A stretch of 40,404 nucleotides of DNA from an uncultured Lachnospiraceae bacterium (GCA_947588675.1 CANPYY010000020.1:1-40404), one strand, 5' to 3'; positions 1 through 8,828 are shown, counted from the first letter of the stretch. The notes: generated by a model from the sequence alone, not told the origin. Translations and numbers: made by a program.

Positions 1-1
1 A

Positions 2-1294
2 AAGAATTTTAAGAGGTCAAAAAAGAAGTACAGGTCTACGGTCCTGTCCTTATGCGTAAGCGTGGTTCTGTTTGTATCCACATCGTCGTTTAGCAGTTAT
101 ATGATAAATGCTGTTGACGTTATGGCAAATAATTCCGATTATGATGTTCGCGCTGCAATATATATGGAGGAAGATGAAGGTGTACGGGCGCAGAATGAAG
201 AATATTATAGCCTGTACGACCGTTTAAAAAGGATTAACGGTGTAAAGACGGTATCCAGATGTACTACTATGTACAGCGATGTTTCCGTTACTAAGGAAAT
301 GGTCACGGAGAAGTACAGGAAAATGTATCTGGATGAAGAATACCAAAATACGGAATATAATAATGAAATCCCGATAAAACTGTGTTTTGTCGATACAGCC
401 GAATATAACAGGCTGGTATCTGAGAATGGTATCGATATACCGGATGATGAAAAGCCTTACGGACTGCTTCTCAATAAGGATGATACAAGATGGGAGGATA
501 CGGACGGAAAAGTATGGCAGGAAGGTTCTGATGTATTTGTTATAAAAGATTACCCCTGCGCCATGACAAGTCTGATTCATATATATGAAGATGAAGAAAA
601 TGAAAGGATTGAATATTCTGATATATATATAGCCGGAGAAGTAAAAGATAAGGACAGAACAGCATATGACGCACCGTGTGTCATATATCCGTATGATGTG
701 ATAGATAATATGAGAAACGAAAGGGTGTATGGTTCTGAGGTGCTGGAATATTTTTTTAAGACGGACAAACATAAATATGTAACGTCAGAGGTGACGGATA
801 TACTTGAGGCAGCAGGTACTGAGCAAATGTTTACCGGTACGGTACAGGATATACGGCAGGAGGAGGAAGAAAATCGCGCCATAGAACTTCTGGTAAGTAT
901 ATTTGCATATGGATTTATCATACTTATTTCGCTTATAGCCATGGCTAATGTGTTTAATACCATATCAACCAATATAATGATACGCAGAGGCGAGATTGCA
1001 ATGCTTAAATCGGTGGGAATGTCCGACAGGCAGCTTCATAAAATGATGTATTATGAATGTGTGCTGTACGGAATAAAGGGCCTGGCATACGGAATGGGAA
1101 TAGCCGTTATTATAACGTATTTTATGTACAGTCAGTTAAAGGCTGAGATAAATATAGGTTTTTATATACCGGTACGCAGCATACTTATATCTGTTTTAAG
1201 CGTATTTATAGTGGTATTTGCAACGATGTTATATTCCGTCAATAAAATCAGGAAAGACAATACCGTAGAAACGCTCAAAAATGAAAATATCTGA
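2..1294 (+). CDS. ABC transporter permease, FtsX/MacB type (5' end outside window)
   Basis: This is the C-terminal part of an integral membrane permease of an ABC transporter. The reading frame is open from base 2, so the gene starts outside the window; the GTG at 62 is internal. The visible N-terminal residues KNFKRSKKKYRST followed by a hydrophobic stretch are the usual start of the first membrane helix of an FtsX permease half. A large hydrophilic acidic domain of about 250 residues follows, then an FtsX domain with three C-terminal helices. The stretch ANVFNTISTNIMIRRGEIAM with LKSVGM after it is the classic FtsX signature. Such permeases pair with a LolD/MacB-type ATPase, expected upstream but not visible. 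The substrate (antimicrobial peptide, lipid or signal) cannot be told. It ends 70 bp before the esterase start. Confidence 0.9.
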   Translation, partial: KNFKRSKKKYRSTVLSLCVSVVLFVSTSSFSSYMINAVDVMANNSDYDVRAAIYMEEDEGVRAQNEEYYSLYDRLKRINGVKTVSRCTTMYSDVSVTKEMVTEKYRKMYLDEEYQNTEYNNEIPIKLCFVDTAEYNRLVSENGIDIPDDEKPYGLLLNKDDTRWEDTDGKVWQEGSDVFVIKDYPCAMTSLIHIYEDEENERIEYSDIYIAGEVKDKDRTAYDAPCVIYPYDVIDNMRNERVYGSEVLEYFFKTDKHKYVTSEVTDILEAAGTEQMFTGTVQDIRQEEEENRAIELLVSIFAYGFIILISLIAMANVFNTISTNIMIRRGEIAMLKSVGMSDRQLHKMMYYECVLYGIKGLAYGMGIAVIITYFMYSQLKAEINIGFYIPVRSILISVLSVFIVVFATMLYSVNKIRKDNTVETLKNENI

Positions 1295-1364
1295 TTGACA
1301 AATTGGGTACGTGAAGGTAAACTTTATCGTGGAACACAAAAAAATTACAGTAGGGGATGATACA

Positions 1365-2711
1365 ATGAAGGTTGGAATAAAAAGAGTATGCGCGGCAATG
1401 ATGTCTGCCGTAATTGTTATAGGAACATTAAGCGGTATAACAGAGGCGGACGCTGCAAAGCAGGTAAAGCTTAATAAAAAGAAAGTTTCACTTCACGTAG
1501 GAGAAAAAGCGGTAGTTAAACTGGTTAATGGCAATAAGAAAGGTAAAGTTACATGGAAGATTGCCAAAAAATCAGTCGCTAAGATTACAAAGAAAGTTGT
1601 TAAAGGAAAGAAAGCTTCTGCAACCGTTAAGGCTGTTAAGATTGGAAGCACGTCTTTAACCGCGGCGTATAAATATGGTTCTGTTTCCAGGAAACTTACA
1701 TGTAAAATAAAAGTATCGGAGGAAGCAGATAAGAATGATGCAGAACAGACAGTAACTCCTGCGTCAGACGGAACAACGAATCAGCCGTCAAATACTATAG
1801 CTCCGGTGCAGACGGACGTTCCGTCTCCGGTACAGACGGAAATGCCTACGGCGAAACCTACGGAAGTTCCTTCGCCGACGCCTAAAATCATATCACCCGA
1901 GGAGGCAGTAATGGTAACAGATAGAGCAGCGCCTGACGATTATGATGCGTATAATGATAATTATACTTTCAGTACCGAGAAGTATCCTTCCAATATTACC
2001 GGTACTGACAGAAGCGTAGATATTGTACTTCCTAAGGATTATAATCCGGAGAAGGAGTATCCGGTTCTTATAATGATTCACGGTATCGGGCTTGGCGGAA
2101 GCAGGTTCGGTTCGGGAAGCGGCTGCGGTCCTGCAAAGATAGCTTATAATATCGTTGATGCGGGAGAGTGCGACGAGTTTATACTGGTTATTCCGGATAC
2201 GCGCGTAAGCAACATTCCTGAAACAGGTGAGAATACACATACGGCAGAGAATTATTCGTATTACGACCTGTTTAATGAAGAACTGTTCGACAGTCTTTTC
2301 CCATGGCTGTACGATAATTACAGTATTAAGAAAGGCCGTGAGAATACGGCTATAGCAGGCTGGTCAATGGGAGGAAGGGAAGCGCTCTATATAGGAGTAT
2401 CTCATCCTGATGTATTTGGATATATAGGAGCTTTCTGCCCTGCGCCGGGATTGTTTGAGTATTATATTGATGAGAACCGCAATGAACCGGGATTATTTGA
2501 AAAGGATAAATTTATGATACCGGAACCGTATACAAATAATACGTTTTTAATGATACTCAAAGGTATATATGACGATGTGGTAAACGAGCATCCGCTTACT
2601 TATCATCAGGCTCTTACGGATAACGGATTTGACCATATTTACTATGAATATCCGGTTGGGCATAGCTGGGAGCATGGTTACTATAATTTTATGCGTAATG
2701 TGTTTAAATAA
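1365..2711 (+). CDS. Secreted esterase (CE1/esterase-D type) with N-terminal lysine-rich Ig-like domain
   Basis: A 448-residue exported alpha/beta hydrolase. I chose ATG 1365 over the upstream GTG 1311 because AGGGGA lies 7-8 bases before it and a signal peptide (about residues 1-30, ending near ITEADA) starts right there. Residues about 31-118 form a bacterial Ig-like (BIG2-type) module that is very basic, with about 25 lysines and almost no acidic residues. A Pro/Thr-rich linker (about 125-180) leads to the esterase domain (about 200-448). The nucleophile is Ser334 in GWSMGG; His433 in PVGHSWEHG and Asp403 or Asp404 in GIYDDV are likely to complete the triad. Family members remove acyl or feruloyl groups from plant polysaccharides or act on other esters; the substrate here is unknown. 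It lies 22 bp before gpmI on the same strand. Confidence 0.85.
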   Translation: MKVGIKRVCAAMMSAVIVIGTLSGITEADAAKQVKLNKKKVSLHVGEKAVVKLVNGNKKGKVTWKIAKKSVAKITKKVVKGKKASATVKAVKIGSTSLTAAYKYGSVSRKLTCKIKVSEEADKNDAEQTVTPASDGTTNQPSNTIAPVQTDVPSPVQTEMPTAKPTEVPSPTPKIISPEEAVMVTDRAAPDDYDAYNDNYTFSTEKYPSNITGTDRSVDIVLPKDYNPEKEYPVLIMIHGIGLGGSRFGSGSGCGPAKIAYNIVDAGECDEFILVIPDTRVSNIPETGENTHTAENYSYYDLFNEELFDSLFPWLYDNYSIKKGRENTAIAGWSMGGREALYIGVSHPDVFGYIGAFCPAPGLFEYYIDENRNEPGLFEKDKFMIPEPYTNNTFLMILKGIYDDVVNEHPLTYHQALTDNGFDHIYYEYPVGHSWEHGYYNFMRNVFK

Positions 2712-2733
2712 TAAAATGAAAAGAGGAAATGAA

Positions 2734-4278
2734 ATGGGTAAGAAACCAACAGTGCTTATGATATTGGACGGATATGGTTTAAATGAAAATAAACAGGGCA
2801 ATGCTGTATATGAAGCAAATACTCCGGTAATGGATATGCTTATGAAAAAATATCCTTTTGTGAAAGGAAATGCAAGCGGACTTGCAGTAGGACTTCCGGA
2901 TGGACAGATGGGCAACTCGGAAGTGGGACATATTAATATGGGCGCAGGACGCATAGTATATCAGGAACTTACAAGAATTACAAAGGAGATTGAAGACGGT
3001 ACATTCTTTACGAATGAGGCACTTCAGGACGCAGTTAAGAACTGTAAGAAGAATAATTCTTCGCTTCATCTGTACGGTCTTTTATCAGACGGAGGAGTAC
3101 ACAGCCACAATACTCATCTGTATGCGCTTTTGGAACTTGCAAAGAAAGAACAGCTTGATAAAGTTTATGTTCATTGTTTTCTGGATGGAAGGGATACCCC
3201 TCCGGCATCAGGCAGGGATTATATTATAGAACTGGCTGATAAAATGAAAGAAATCGGAACAGGAAAGATTGCTACCGTTATGGGAAGATTCTATGCAATG
3301 GACCGTGACAACAGATGGGACAGAGTTGAAAAGGCATGGAGGGCAATGGTTAAAGGCGAAGGCATAGAGGCGGATAATGCTGCGGACGCCGTAGCTTCCA
3401 TGTATGCAAATGATATAACGGATGAATTTGTAGAGCCGGTAGTAATAAAAGAGAATAACGAGCCGGTTGCAACAATAAAAGATAATGATTCAATCATATT
3501 CTTCAATTTCAGGCCTGACCGCGCAAGAGAGATAACAAGGGCTTTCTGCGCCGACGAGTTTGACGGCTTTGACAGAGGAAACAGGATGAACCTTACTTAT
3601 GTATGTTTTGCAGAATATGATGTTACAATTCCTAATAAAGAAATTGCATTTAAAAAGGTTGAGATAAATAATACATTCGGACAGCTCCTTGCCGCACAGG
3701 GAATGAAACAGGTAAGAATTGCAGAGACGGAAAAATATGCGCATGTAACTTTCTTCTTTAATGCGGGCGTAGAGGAGCCGAATCCCGGAGAGGACAGAAT
3801 ACTTGTCCCTTCGCCGAAAGAAGTTGCCACATATGACCTCAAGCCGGAAATGAGCGCTTATAAAGTATGTGAGAAGCTTGTAGGGGCAATAGAATCCGGT
3901 AAATATGATGTTATTATTATCAACTTTGCCAATCCGGATATGGTTGGACATACCGGTGTGGAGGCTGCTGCGATTAAGGCGGTTGAAGCGGTGGACGAAT
4001 GCGTAGGTAAAGCTTATGAAGCGCTTCTTGCCGCAGACGGACAGATGTTTATATGCGCAGACCACGGTAATGCCGAACAGCTTATAGATTATCAGACAGG
4101 CGAACCGTTTACAGCCCATACGGTTAATCCGGTACCGTTTATACTTGTAAATTATGATGAAGATTATAAGCTCGCAGAAGGCGGCTGCCTTGCAGATATA
4201 GTCCCTACACTGCTTGAAATGATGGGACTTGAGAAGCCTTCAGAAATGACAGGAAAGTCGCTTTTAATTAAAAAATAA
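2734..4278 (+). CDS. gpmI: 2,3-bisphosphoglycerate-independent phosphoglycerate mutase
   Basis: Cytoplasmic glycolytic enzyme interconverting 3- and 2-phosphoglycerate through a phosphoserine intermediate, with two Mn ions. The 514-residue length is normal for the family. ATG 2734 is chosen because AGAGGA lies just upstream and the protein then begins MGKKPTVLMILDGYG, the standard N-terminus; an in-frame ATG at 2629 would overlap the esterase and add an unrelated extension. The catalytic serine is Ser62 in GQMGNSEVGH. Further metal and substrate motifs are FLDGRDTPPAS, NPDMVGHTG and ADHGNAEQ. All expected motifs are present. It precedes secG, a common order in Firmicutes. No clear terminator was seen between it and the secG promoter. 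Confidence 0.97.
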   Translation: MGKKPTVLMILDGYGLNENKQGNAVYEANTPVMDMLMKKYPFVKGNASGLAVGLPDGQMGNSEVGHINMGAGRIVYQELTRITKEIEDGTFFTNEALQDAVKNCKKNNSSLHLYGLLSDGGVHSHNTHLYALLELAKKEQLDKVYVHCFLDGRDTPPASGRDYIIELADKMKEIGTGKIATVMGRFYAMDRDNRWDRVEKAWRAMVKGEGIEADNAADAVASMYANDITDEFVEPVVIKENNEPVATIKDNDSIIFFNFRPDRAREITRAFCADEFDGFDRGNRMNLTYVCFAEYDVTIPNKEIAFKKVEINNTFGQLLAAQGMKQVRIAETEKYAHVTFFFNAGVEEPNPGEDRILVPSPKEVATYDLKPEMSAYKVCEKLVGAIESGKYDVIIINFANPDMVGHTGVEAAAIKAVEAVDECVGKAYEALLAADGQMFICADHGNAEQLIDYQTGEPFTAHTVNPVPFILVNYDEDYKLAEGGCLADIVPTLLEMMGLEKPSEMTGKSLLIKK

Positions 4279-4287
4279 AAAAAGTGC

Positions 4288-4316
4288 TTGAAATCTTTGG
4301 ACTGGTATGGTAGACT
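4288..4316 (+). promoter_or_regulatory. Probable sigma-A promoter of secG
   Basis: A -35 TTGAAA at 4288-4293 is followed by a 17-bp spacer and a -10 TAGACT at 4311-4316 with an upstream TGG (extended -10). It lies about 40 bp before the secG start. Identified by eye from consensus only. Confidence 0.55.
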
Positions 4317-4358
4317 ATTGGTTGTTTGGTATAGATGTATGTTTTAGGAGGATTTTGT

Positions 4359-4598
4359 ATGTTATCAGTTATTAGAACAATTGTTACTGTGATATATATT
4401 TTAATATCTATTGCGCTTATCGTTGTAGTTCTTCTTCAGGAAGGAAAGTCAGCAGGGCTTGGAGCAATCAGCGGAGCTGCTGAAACATATTGGGGAAAGA
4501 ATAAAGGAAGGTCGATGGAAGGCGGATTGTTGAAAAGCACGCATATTCTTACAGGGCTTTTCATAGTAATGTCGCTTCTGCTGAATCTGGAATGGTAA
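4359..4598 (+). CDS. secG: Preprotein translocase subunit SecG
   Basis: Small membrane subunit of the SecYEG export channel. The protein has 79 residues with two hydrophobic helices (about 6-25 and 58-76) joined by a glycine-rich loop containing LLQEGKSAGLGAISGAAETY, typical of SecG. ATG 4359 is preferred over ATG 4335 because AGGAGGA at 4346-4351 is spaced for it and the product then starts directly with the first helix. The gene has its own likely promoter and is followed by a strong terminator, so it may be transcribed mostly alone, although secG-rnr-smpB linkage is common in Firmicutes. Confidence 0.95.
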   Translation: MLSVIRTIVTVIYILISIALIVVVLLQEGKSAGLGAISGAAETYWGKNKGRSMEGGLLKSTHILTGLFIVMSLLLNLEW

Positions 4599-4629
4599 AA
4601 GACCGGTAAAAAATTATGTTTATCATATT

Positions 4630-4657
4630 CCCCCTTGTGTTTTGCAAGGGGGTTTTT
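4630..4657 (+). terminator. Rho-independent terminator after secG
   Basis: A perfect 8-bp stem (CCCCCTTG 4630-4637 with CAAGGGGG 4645-4652), a 7-base loop and five T residues (4653-4657). It lies 31 bp after the secG stop and only 33 bp before the rnr start, so rnr needs read-through or a promoter that I could not place. Confidence 0.9.
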
Positions 4658-4689
4658 ATTGTCATAAAAAAGTCTGAGGGTACGAGGAG

Positions 4690-6822
4690 GTGCTTTGTAC
4701 GGGTATAATACATGATGACCGTAAAAAGCGGATTTATGAATATATTGCTTCAACGCAGTATTTTCCTGTTAAGATAAAACAGCTTGCCGCCATAATAGGC
4801 GTTCCTGCAAAAGATAAGCGTGAATACAGGGATATTATAGACGAACTTATAAAAGAAAACCGTATATACCTTGACAGATACGGGTTAATTCATCCTGAAA
4901 GGGAAAGTATAGTTACGGGTACGTTTTCACAGGCAAAGCCGGGGTATGGATTCGTTATATGCGACGACGGAACAGAGGATGTATTTATCCATGAAAGCGA
5001 TACGTTTTCGGCGATGAATGGAGATATTGTTAAGGTAATTCTTTCGGGAAAAAGGAAAAAAAGACGTGAAGGAATAATAACTGAGGTTATAAAAAGGAAA
5101 ATTACGGAAGTAGTAGGAACAATTCAGAAAAACAAAAACTTTTCCTTTGTTGTCCCTGATGATATATATAAGATAAAGGATATATTTATACCTAAAGGAA
5201 AGACAGGCGGAGCAGCGAATAATCAGAAAGTAGTTGCACATATAAATGATTATGGCGGAAATGACGGCAAAAGTCCTTCGGGCGAAATTATATCAATACT
5301 TGGTTACGCAGATGAACCGGGAGTTGATATATTGGCAATAGCAAAGGAAGCAGGGCTTCCGGATGAATTTCCGTATGAAGTGCTTGAGGAAGCGGATAAT
5401 ATGCCCGACGTCATATCAGAGCGGGAAATATCGCAGCGTAAAGATATACGTGACTGGATTACCATTACGATAGATGGCGAAGATGCAAAAGATTTGGATG
5501 ATGCGGTAACGCTTAAATATGAAAACAATATATATACGCTTGGCGTGCATATAGCAGATGTGACGCACTATGTCAGGGAAGATACAGCGCTTAACAGGGA
5601 AGCTCTGGCAAGAGGCACAAGCGCTTATCTGGTTGACAGGGTTATACCGATGCTTCCTAAGAAGCTGTCAAATGGAATATGCTCTCTGAATGAGGGTGCG
5701 GACAGGTTGTGCCTTAGCTGTATAATGCAGTTTGATGATGACGGAAACCTGTTGAACCATGAGATTGCAGAAACAGTAATTAATGTAAATCACAGAATGA
5801 CATATTCCTCCGTACAGAAGATTGTTGCAGATAATGATGCGGAAGAAAGGAATAAATACAGCGATATACTTAATATGCTTTTAGATATGCGGACTCTTGC
5901 AGAGAAAAGAATCGGTATAAGGAAAAAGCAGGGGGCGGTAGATTTTGATTTTCCGGAAAGTAAGATAATTCTGGATAGTAACGGAAATCCGGTAAGCATA
6001 AAACCTTATGAAAGAAATATAGCTACAAGAATTATTGAAGAATTTATGCTGGCAACAAATGAAACTATAGCAGAAGATTATTACTGGCAGGACCAGCCGT
6101 TTGTATACAGGTCGCATGAGGCGCCTGATATGGCTAAAATGCATGAATTGTCCGTATTTATAAGTAATTTTGGATATAAGGTAAGATTTACGGGTAACGA
6201 TATACATCCTATGGAGATTCAGAAACTTCTGGCGGGACTGGAAGGCGTACCTGAAGAAAATCTTATAAGCAGACTGGTTTTACGGTCAATGAAAAGAGCC
6301 AAATATACTGTAACCGCACAGGGGCATTTTGGACTGGCAACAAAATATTACTGCCATTTTACTTCGCCGATAAGAAGATATCCTGATTTGATAATACACA
6401 GGATAATCAAAGAAAATCTGCATGGTAAACTTGATAGCGCAAGAACAAGTCATTATGATGAAATACTTCCGGAAATAGCGGAACGCTCAAGTATGCTTGA
6501 AAGACGTGCAGAGCTTGCGGAGAGGGAAGTCCATAAGCTGAAAAAAGCGGAATATATGCTTTCGCATATCGGAGAGGTATATGAAGGAATAATATCCGGT
6601 GTAACCGGCTGGGGCGTATATGTTGAACTGCCAAACACGGTAGAGGGAATGGTCAGGATAACAGATATGACGGATGATGATTATGTATATGAAGACAAGA
6701 GTTACAGGATATCCGGAAGATACACGGGTAAAGAGTATTTGATTGGACAGAAGGTTATGGTTGAAGTGCTTAATGCTTCGACTGAAACCCGTACAGTAGA
6801 TTTTGTATTTGTGGAAAAATAG
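4690..6822 (+). CDS. rnr: Ribonuclease R
   Basis: A 710-residue processive 3'-5' exoribonuclease that degrades structured RNA and, with SmpB/tmRNA, non-stop mRNAs. Visible order: N-terminal helix-turn-helix (about 8-55), cold-shock RNA-binding domain (about 75-120, KPGYGFV and DVFIHES), the RNB catalytic domain (about 250-580) and a C-terminal S1 domain (about 625-705, GWGVYVELPNTVEGMV). The Mg-binding aspartates are D262, D268, D270 and D271 in ITIDGEDAKDLDDAV, with the spacing of the E. coli enzyme. The first in-frame start is GTG 4690, whose first base is the last base of an AGGAGG; a GAGG at 4676-4679 may serve as its ribosome site. The exact first residue is therefore uncertain. smpB follows after 12 bp. 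Confidence 0.96.
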   Translation: MLCTGIIHDDRKKRIYEYIASTQYFPVKIKQLAAIIGVPAKDKREYRDIIDELIKENRIYLDRYGLIHPERESIVTGTFSQAKPGYGFVICDDGTEDVFIHESDTFSAMNGDIVKVILSGKRKKRREGIITEVIKRKITEVVGTIQKNKNFSFVVPDDIYKIKDIFIPKGKTGGAANNQKVVAHINDYGGNDGKSPSGEIISILGYADEPGVDILAIAKEAGLPDEFPYEVLEEADNMPDVISEREISQRKDIRDWITITIDGEDAKDLDDAVTLKYENNIYTLGVHIADVTHYVREDTALNREALARGTSAYLVDRVIPMLPKKLSNGICSLNEGADRLCLSCIMQFDDDGNLLNHEIAETVINVNHRMTYSSVQKIVADNDAEERNKYSDILNMLLDMRTLAEKRIGIRKKQGAVDFDFPESKIILDSNGNPVSIKPYERNIATRIIEEFMLATNETIAEDYYWQDQPFVYRSHEAPDMAKMHELSVFISNFGYKVRFTGNDIHPMEIQKLLAGLEGVPEENLISRLVLRSMKRAKYTVTAQGHFGLATKYYCHFTSPIRRYPDLIIHRIIKENLHGKLDSARTSHYDEILPEIAERSSMLERRAELAEREVHKLKKAEYMLSHIGEVYEGIISGVTGWGVYVELPNTVEGMVRITDMTDDDYVYEDKSYRISGRYTGKEYLIGQKVMVEVLNASTETRTVDFVFVEK

Positions 6823-6834
6823 GAGTAATACAAT

Positions 6835-7305
6835 ATGGCAAAGGAAGCAGTCAGGCTTATTGCAAATAATAAAAAGGCTTATCACGATTATTTTATAGAG
6901 GAGCAGTATGAAGCGGGAATTGAACTTTTCGGAACGGAAGTAAAATCACTTCGTATGGGAAAATGCAGTATAAAAGAATCCTTTATCCGTATTGAAAACG
7001 GGGAAGTGTTTGTATATAATATGCATATAAGTCCGTATGAAAAGGGCAATATATTTAACAGAGAACCTTTAAGGGTTAAAAAACTTCTGCTCCACAGAAG
7101 CGAGATAAGAAAAATAACCGGTAAAATAGCGCAGAAGGGTTATACGCTTATACCCCTGCAGATATATTTTAAAGGAAACCTTGCAAAAGTAGAGATAGCT
7201 CTTGCAAAGGGTAAAAAGTTATATGATAAAAGGCAGGATATTGCAAAGAAAGACCAAAGACGTGATGCGGAGAGGAACTTTAAGTCTTCTTCGTTCCGCA
7301 TATAG
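6835..7305 (+). CDS. smpB: SsrA-binding protein SmpB
   Basis: A 156-residue tmRNA chaperone that carries alanyl-tmRNA into the A site of stalled ribosomes. Family hallmarks are [15 protein letters not shown] near the start, [16 protein letters not shown], the conserved stretch [11 protein letters not shown], and the basic C-terminal tail beginning [11 protein letters not shown], which folds into the empty mRNA channel. Length is normal. Start ATG 6835 has AGGAG 8-9 bases upstream. It is likely co-transcribed with rnr (12-bp gap), and the tmRNA gene begins 40 bp after its stop, so the main trans-translation parts lie together. Confidence 0.97.
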   Translation: MAKEAVRLIANNKKAYHDYFIEEQYEAGIELFGTEVKSLRMGKCSIKESFIRIENGEVFVYNMHISPYEKGNIFNREPLRVKKLLLHRSEIRKITGKIAQKGYTLIPLQIYFKGNLAKVEIALAKGKKLYDKRQDIAKKDQRRDAERNFKSSSFRI

Positions 7306-7345
7306 CTCAGGGCTGCAAATATCTGATTTTATATATTTATTATTT

Positions 7346-7681
7346 GGGGTAGTAAAGGTTTCGACAGGGTATTAGAAGTCGGAGAAGCAAGCCGCAGGAT
7401 GATGCGTCAAATCTCACAATTAAAATTAAACGCTGAAGACAATTTAGCATACGCTGCCTGATGGCGGCTGTCCGCCTATAAGCACCTGCACTTATAAAGC
7501 GGGCATCGACTATGCAGGAAACGACATATGTGATGCTCTTAGCATATGGGCGTATTAGGAGCTACCGAGGCTGCCACCCTGCCATCCGGGGGACAGTTTG
7601 GGGAACCGCAAAAGAATGGCTAAGCTTGTAGAAGGACGATGGAAGATATTTTGGACGCGGGTTCGATTCCCGCCTACTCCA
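7346..7681 (+). ncRNA. ssrA: tmRNA (transfer-messenger RNA)
   Basis: Rescues stalled ribosomes by acting first as alanyl-tRNA and then as a short mRNA. The 5' end GGGGUAG (7346-7352) pairs with CUACUCC (7674-7680), including the usual G-U wobble at the third pair; A7681 is the discriminator base. The 3' CCA is not encoded, since TTTTTT follows directly. The T arm is GCGGG TTCGATT CCCGC near 7658-7674, and GGTTTCGACAGG after the acceptor strand is typical of tmRNA. The tag reading frame lies at 7432-7461. The gene is 336 nt, in the normal size range. The six T residues after the end may help termination. It sits 40 bp after smpB. Confidence 0.96.
7432..7461 (+). other. tmRNA proteolysis-tag reading frame
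   Basis: Within the tmRNA, codons from GCT 7432 read AEDNLAYAA and end at TGA 7459-7461. This has the usual small apolar tail recognised by ClpXP-type proteases. The resume codon is inferred as GCT; if it were the preceding AAC, the tag would gain an N-terminal Asn. Confidence 0.8.
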
Positions 7682-7689
7682 TTTTTTGG

Positions 7690-7711
7690 AAAAAAATGAC
7701 GGAAACACCGT
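7690..7711 (-). terminator. Weak candidate terminator for the kinase-like gene
   Basis: Read on the minus strand, a short ACGG/CCGT stem (7711-7708 and 7702-7699) with a 5-base loop is followed by CA and seven T residues (7696-7690). The stem has only 4 bp, so this is a weak call. Confidence 0.3.
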
Positions 7712-7781
7712 ATTTTCGGGGGCTTGTGAGATATGTAAAAATTACAGAATCCTATCGCTAGCGACATTAAAATCAACTCGC

Positions 7782-8699
7782 TTAAATATTAGATATCCTT
7801 CTGTCAAGAATCTTTTTTACCAAGCCAAGATAAGAACTTCCGAACAGATTAAGATGATTAAGCAGATGATATAGATTGTAGATGTCTTTTCTGTCATTGT
7901 AGCCGCTGTTAATGGGATTGGTATCATTATATGCCTGATAAAAATAATCAGGGTATCCTCCGAAAAGTTCAGTCATTGCAAGTTCCGCTTCAAAATTCCC
8001 AACGTATGCAGCCGGGTCGAGTATCCATGCTTTGCCGTCAGGTCCGCAGACGGCGTTGCCAATCCACAAATCTCCGTGAAGCAGTGATGGAAATTCGGGT
8101 TCTGTAATATAAGATTCGAGGTTGTCCATAAGTTTAATGAATTGTTTTCGTGTTTTACTATCAAAATACCGGTCTGCCATTTGAATTTGGGGATACAGCC
8201 TGCACTTACGGAAAAATTCAATCCATTTTTTTGCGGGCGTATTTATCTGCGGAGTAGCTCCGATATAATTATCATCTTCAAAACCATACATAAGGTTTTT
8301 GTCTTTATCAGACAATGAAGTTACAGTAGCCATATGCAGTGCAGCAAGTTCATGACCGAACACTTCCCAGTAATTTTCAATCTTTGGAGAAGCTTCAAGA
8401 TATTCCATTAAGAGAAAAGATGTCCCGGTTATATCGTCGGTTCCCATGCCGTACACTTTGGGGATATTTATCGTATGCGTATTTTCAAGCGCTTTCAGTC
8501 CTTTTGCTTCAGCCTCAAAAAATGAAATATTGGCGGGGGAATTACATTTCATAAATAACTTTGTGCCGTCAGAAAGAAGAAGGCGGTAAGATTCGTTAAT
8601 GTCGCCGCCGTACACCGGGCGTTTGCTTACTATACGCAGGCTGTTTCCAAATATAGCTGATATGGCATCGTTTAATGAATGAAAATGTAAATATTCCAT
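7782..8699 (-). CDS. Fructosamine kinase family protein (phosphotransferase fold)
   Basis: A 305-residue cytoplasmic protein of the fructosamine-3-kinase/aminoglycoside-phosphotransferase superfamily. Known members phosphorylate ketoamines (glycated amines) so that they decompose; the substrate here is not established. Sequence hallmarks are the nucleotide-binding start with VYGGDINESYRL, FMKCN (conserved lysine), LLMEYLE, the catalytic loop LLHGDLWIGN with Asp210, and ILDPAAYVG (metal-binding Asp). ATG 8699 is chosen over the in-frame TTG 8705 because AGGAGG at 8712-8707 is then spaced 7 bases away. It is a single gene transcribed toward the tmRNA, with its own probable extended -10 promoter and flanked by hairpins. 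Confidence 0.88.
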   Translation of the reverse strand: MEYLHFHSLNDAISAIFGNSLRIVSKRPVYGGDINESYRLLLSDGTKLFMKCNSPANISFFEAEAKGLKALENTHTINIPKVYGMGTDDITGTSFLLMEYLEASPKIENYWEVFGHELAALHMATVTSLSDKDKNLMYGFEDDNYIGATPQINTPAKKWIEFFRKCRLYPQIQMADRYFDSKTRKQFIKLMDNLESYITEPEFPSLLHGDLWIGNAVCGPDGKAWILDPAAYVGNFEAELAMTELFGGYPDYFYQAYNDTNPINSGYNDRKDIYNLYHLLNHLNLFGSSYLGLVKKILDRRISNI

Positions 8700-8727
8700 A
8701 CTCAAGTCCTCCTGTCAGATTACAGTA

Positions 8728-8736
8728 AGTATAGCA
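8728..8736 (-). promoter_or_regulatory. Extended -10 promoter element for the kinase-like gene
   Basis: On the minus strand TGC TATACT (8736-8728) forms an extended -10 about 30 bases before the start codon. No good -35 is visible at 16-18 bp upstream. Confidence 0.4.
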
Positions 8737-8794
8737 CATTTTCAATTGATAAAACAGAAGGGGAATTATTGCCGCAGATTATTTTTTAAAATTT

Positions 8795-8828
8795 GGGACC
8801 GGAAGCTATATGGAGGGGTTCCGGTCCC
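8795..8828 (-). terminator. Hairpin terminator downstream of the GH2 gene
   Basis: A perfect 10-bp stem, GGGACCGGAA (8795-8804) with TTCCGGTCCC (8819-8828), and a 14-base loop, 39 bp after the GH2 stop on the minus strand. The following minus-strand bases are AAATTTTAAAAAAT, so the T tract is short and offset; termination is probable rather than certain. Confidence 0.65.

Noticed and set aside
7755-7764. Perfect 10-bp palindrome TCGCTAGCGA just after the kinase-like gene
   Set aside because: It has no loop for a useful hairpin and no T tract, and a single short palindrome of this size can arise by chance.
7686-7874. A 62-codon plus-strand frame after the tmRNA
   Set aside because: It runs into the kinase-like gene on the other strand, has no ribosome site and no recognisable composition.
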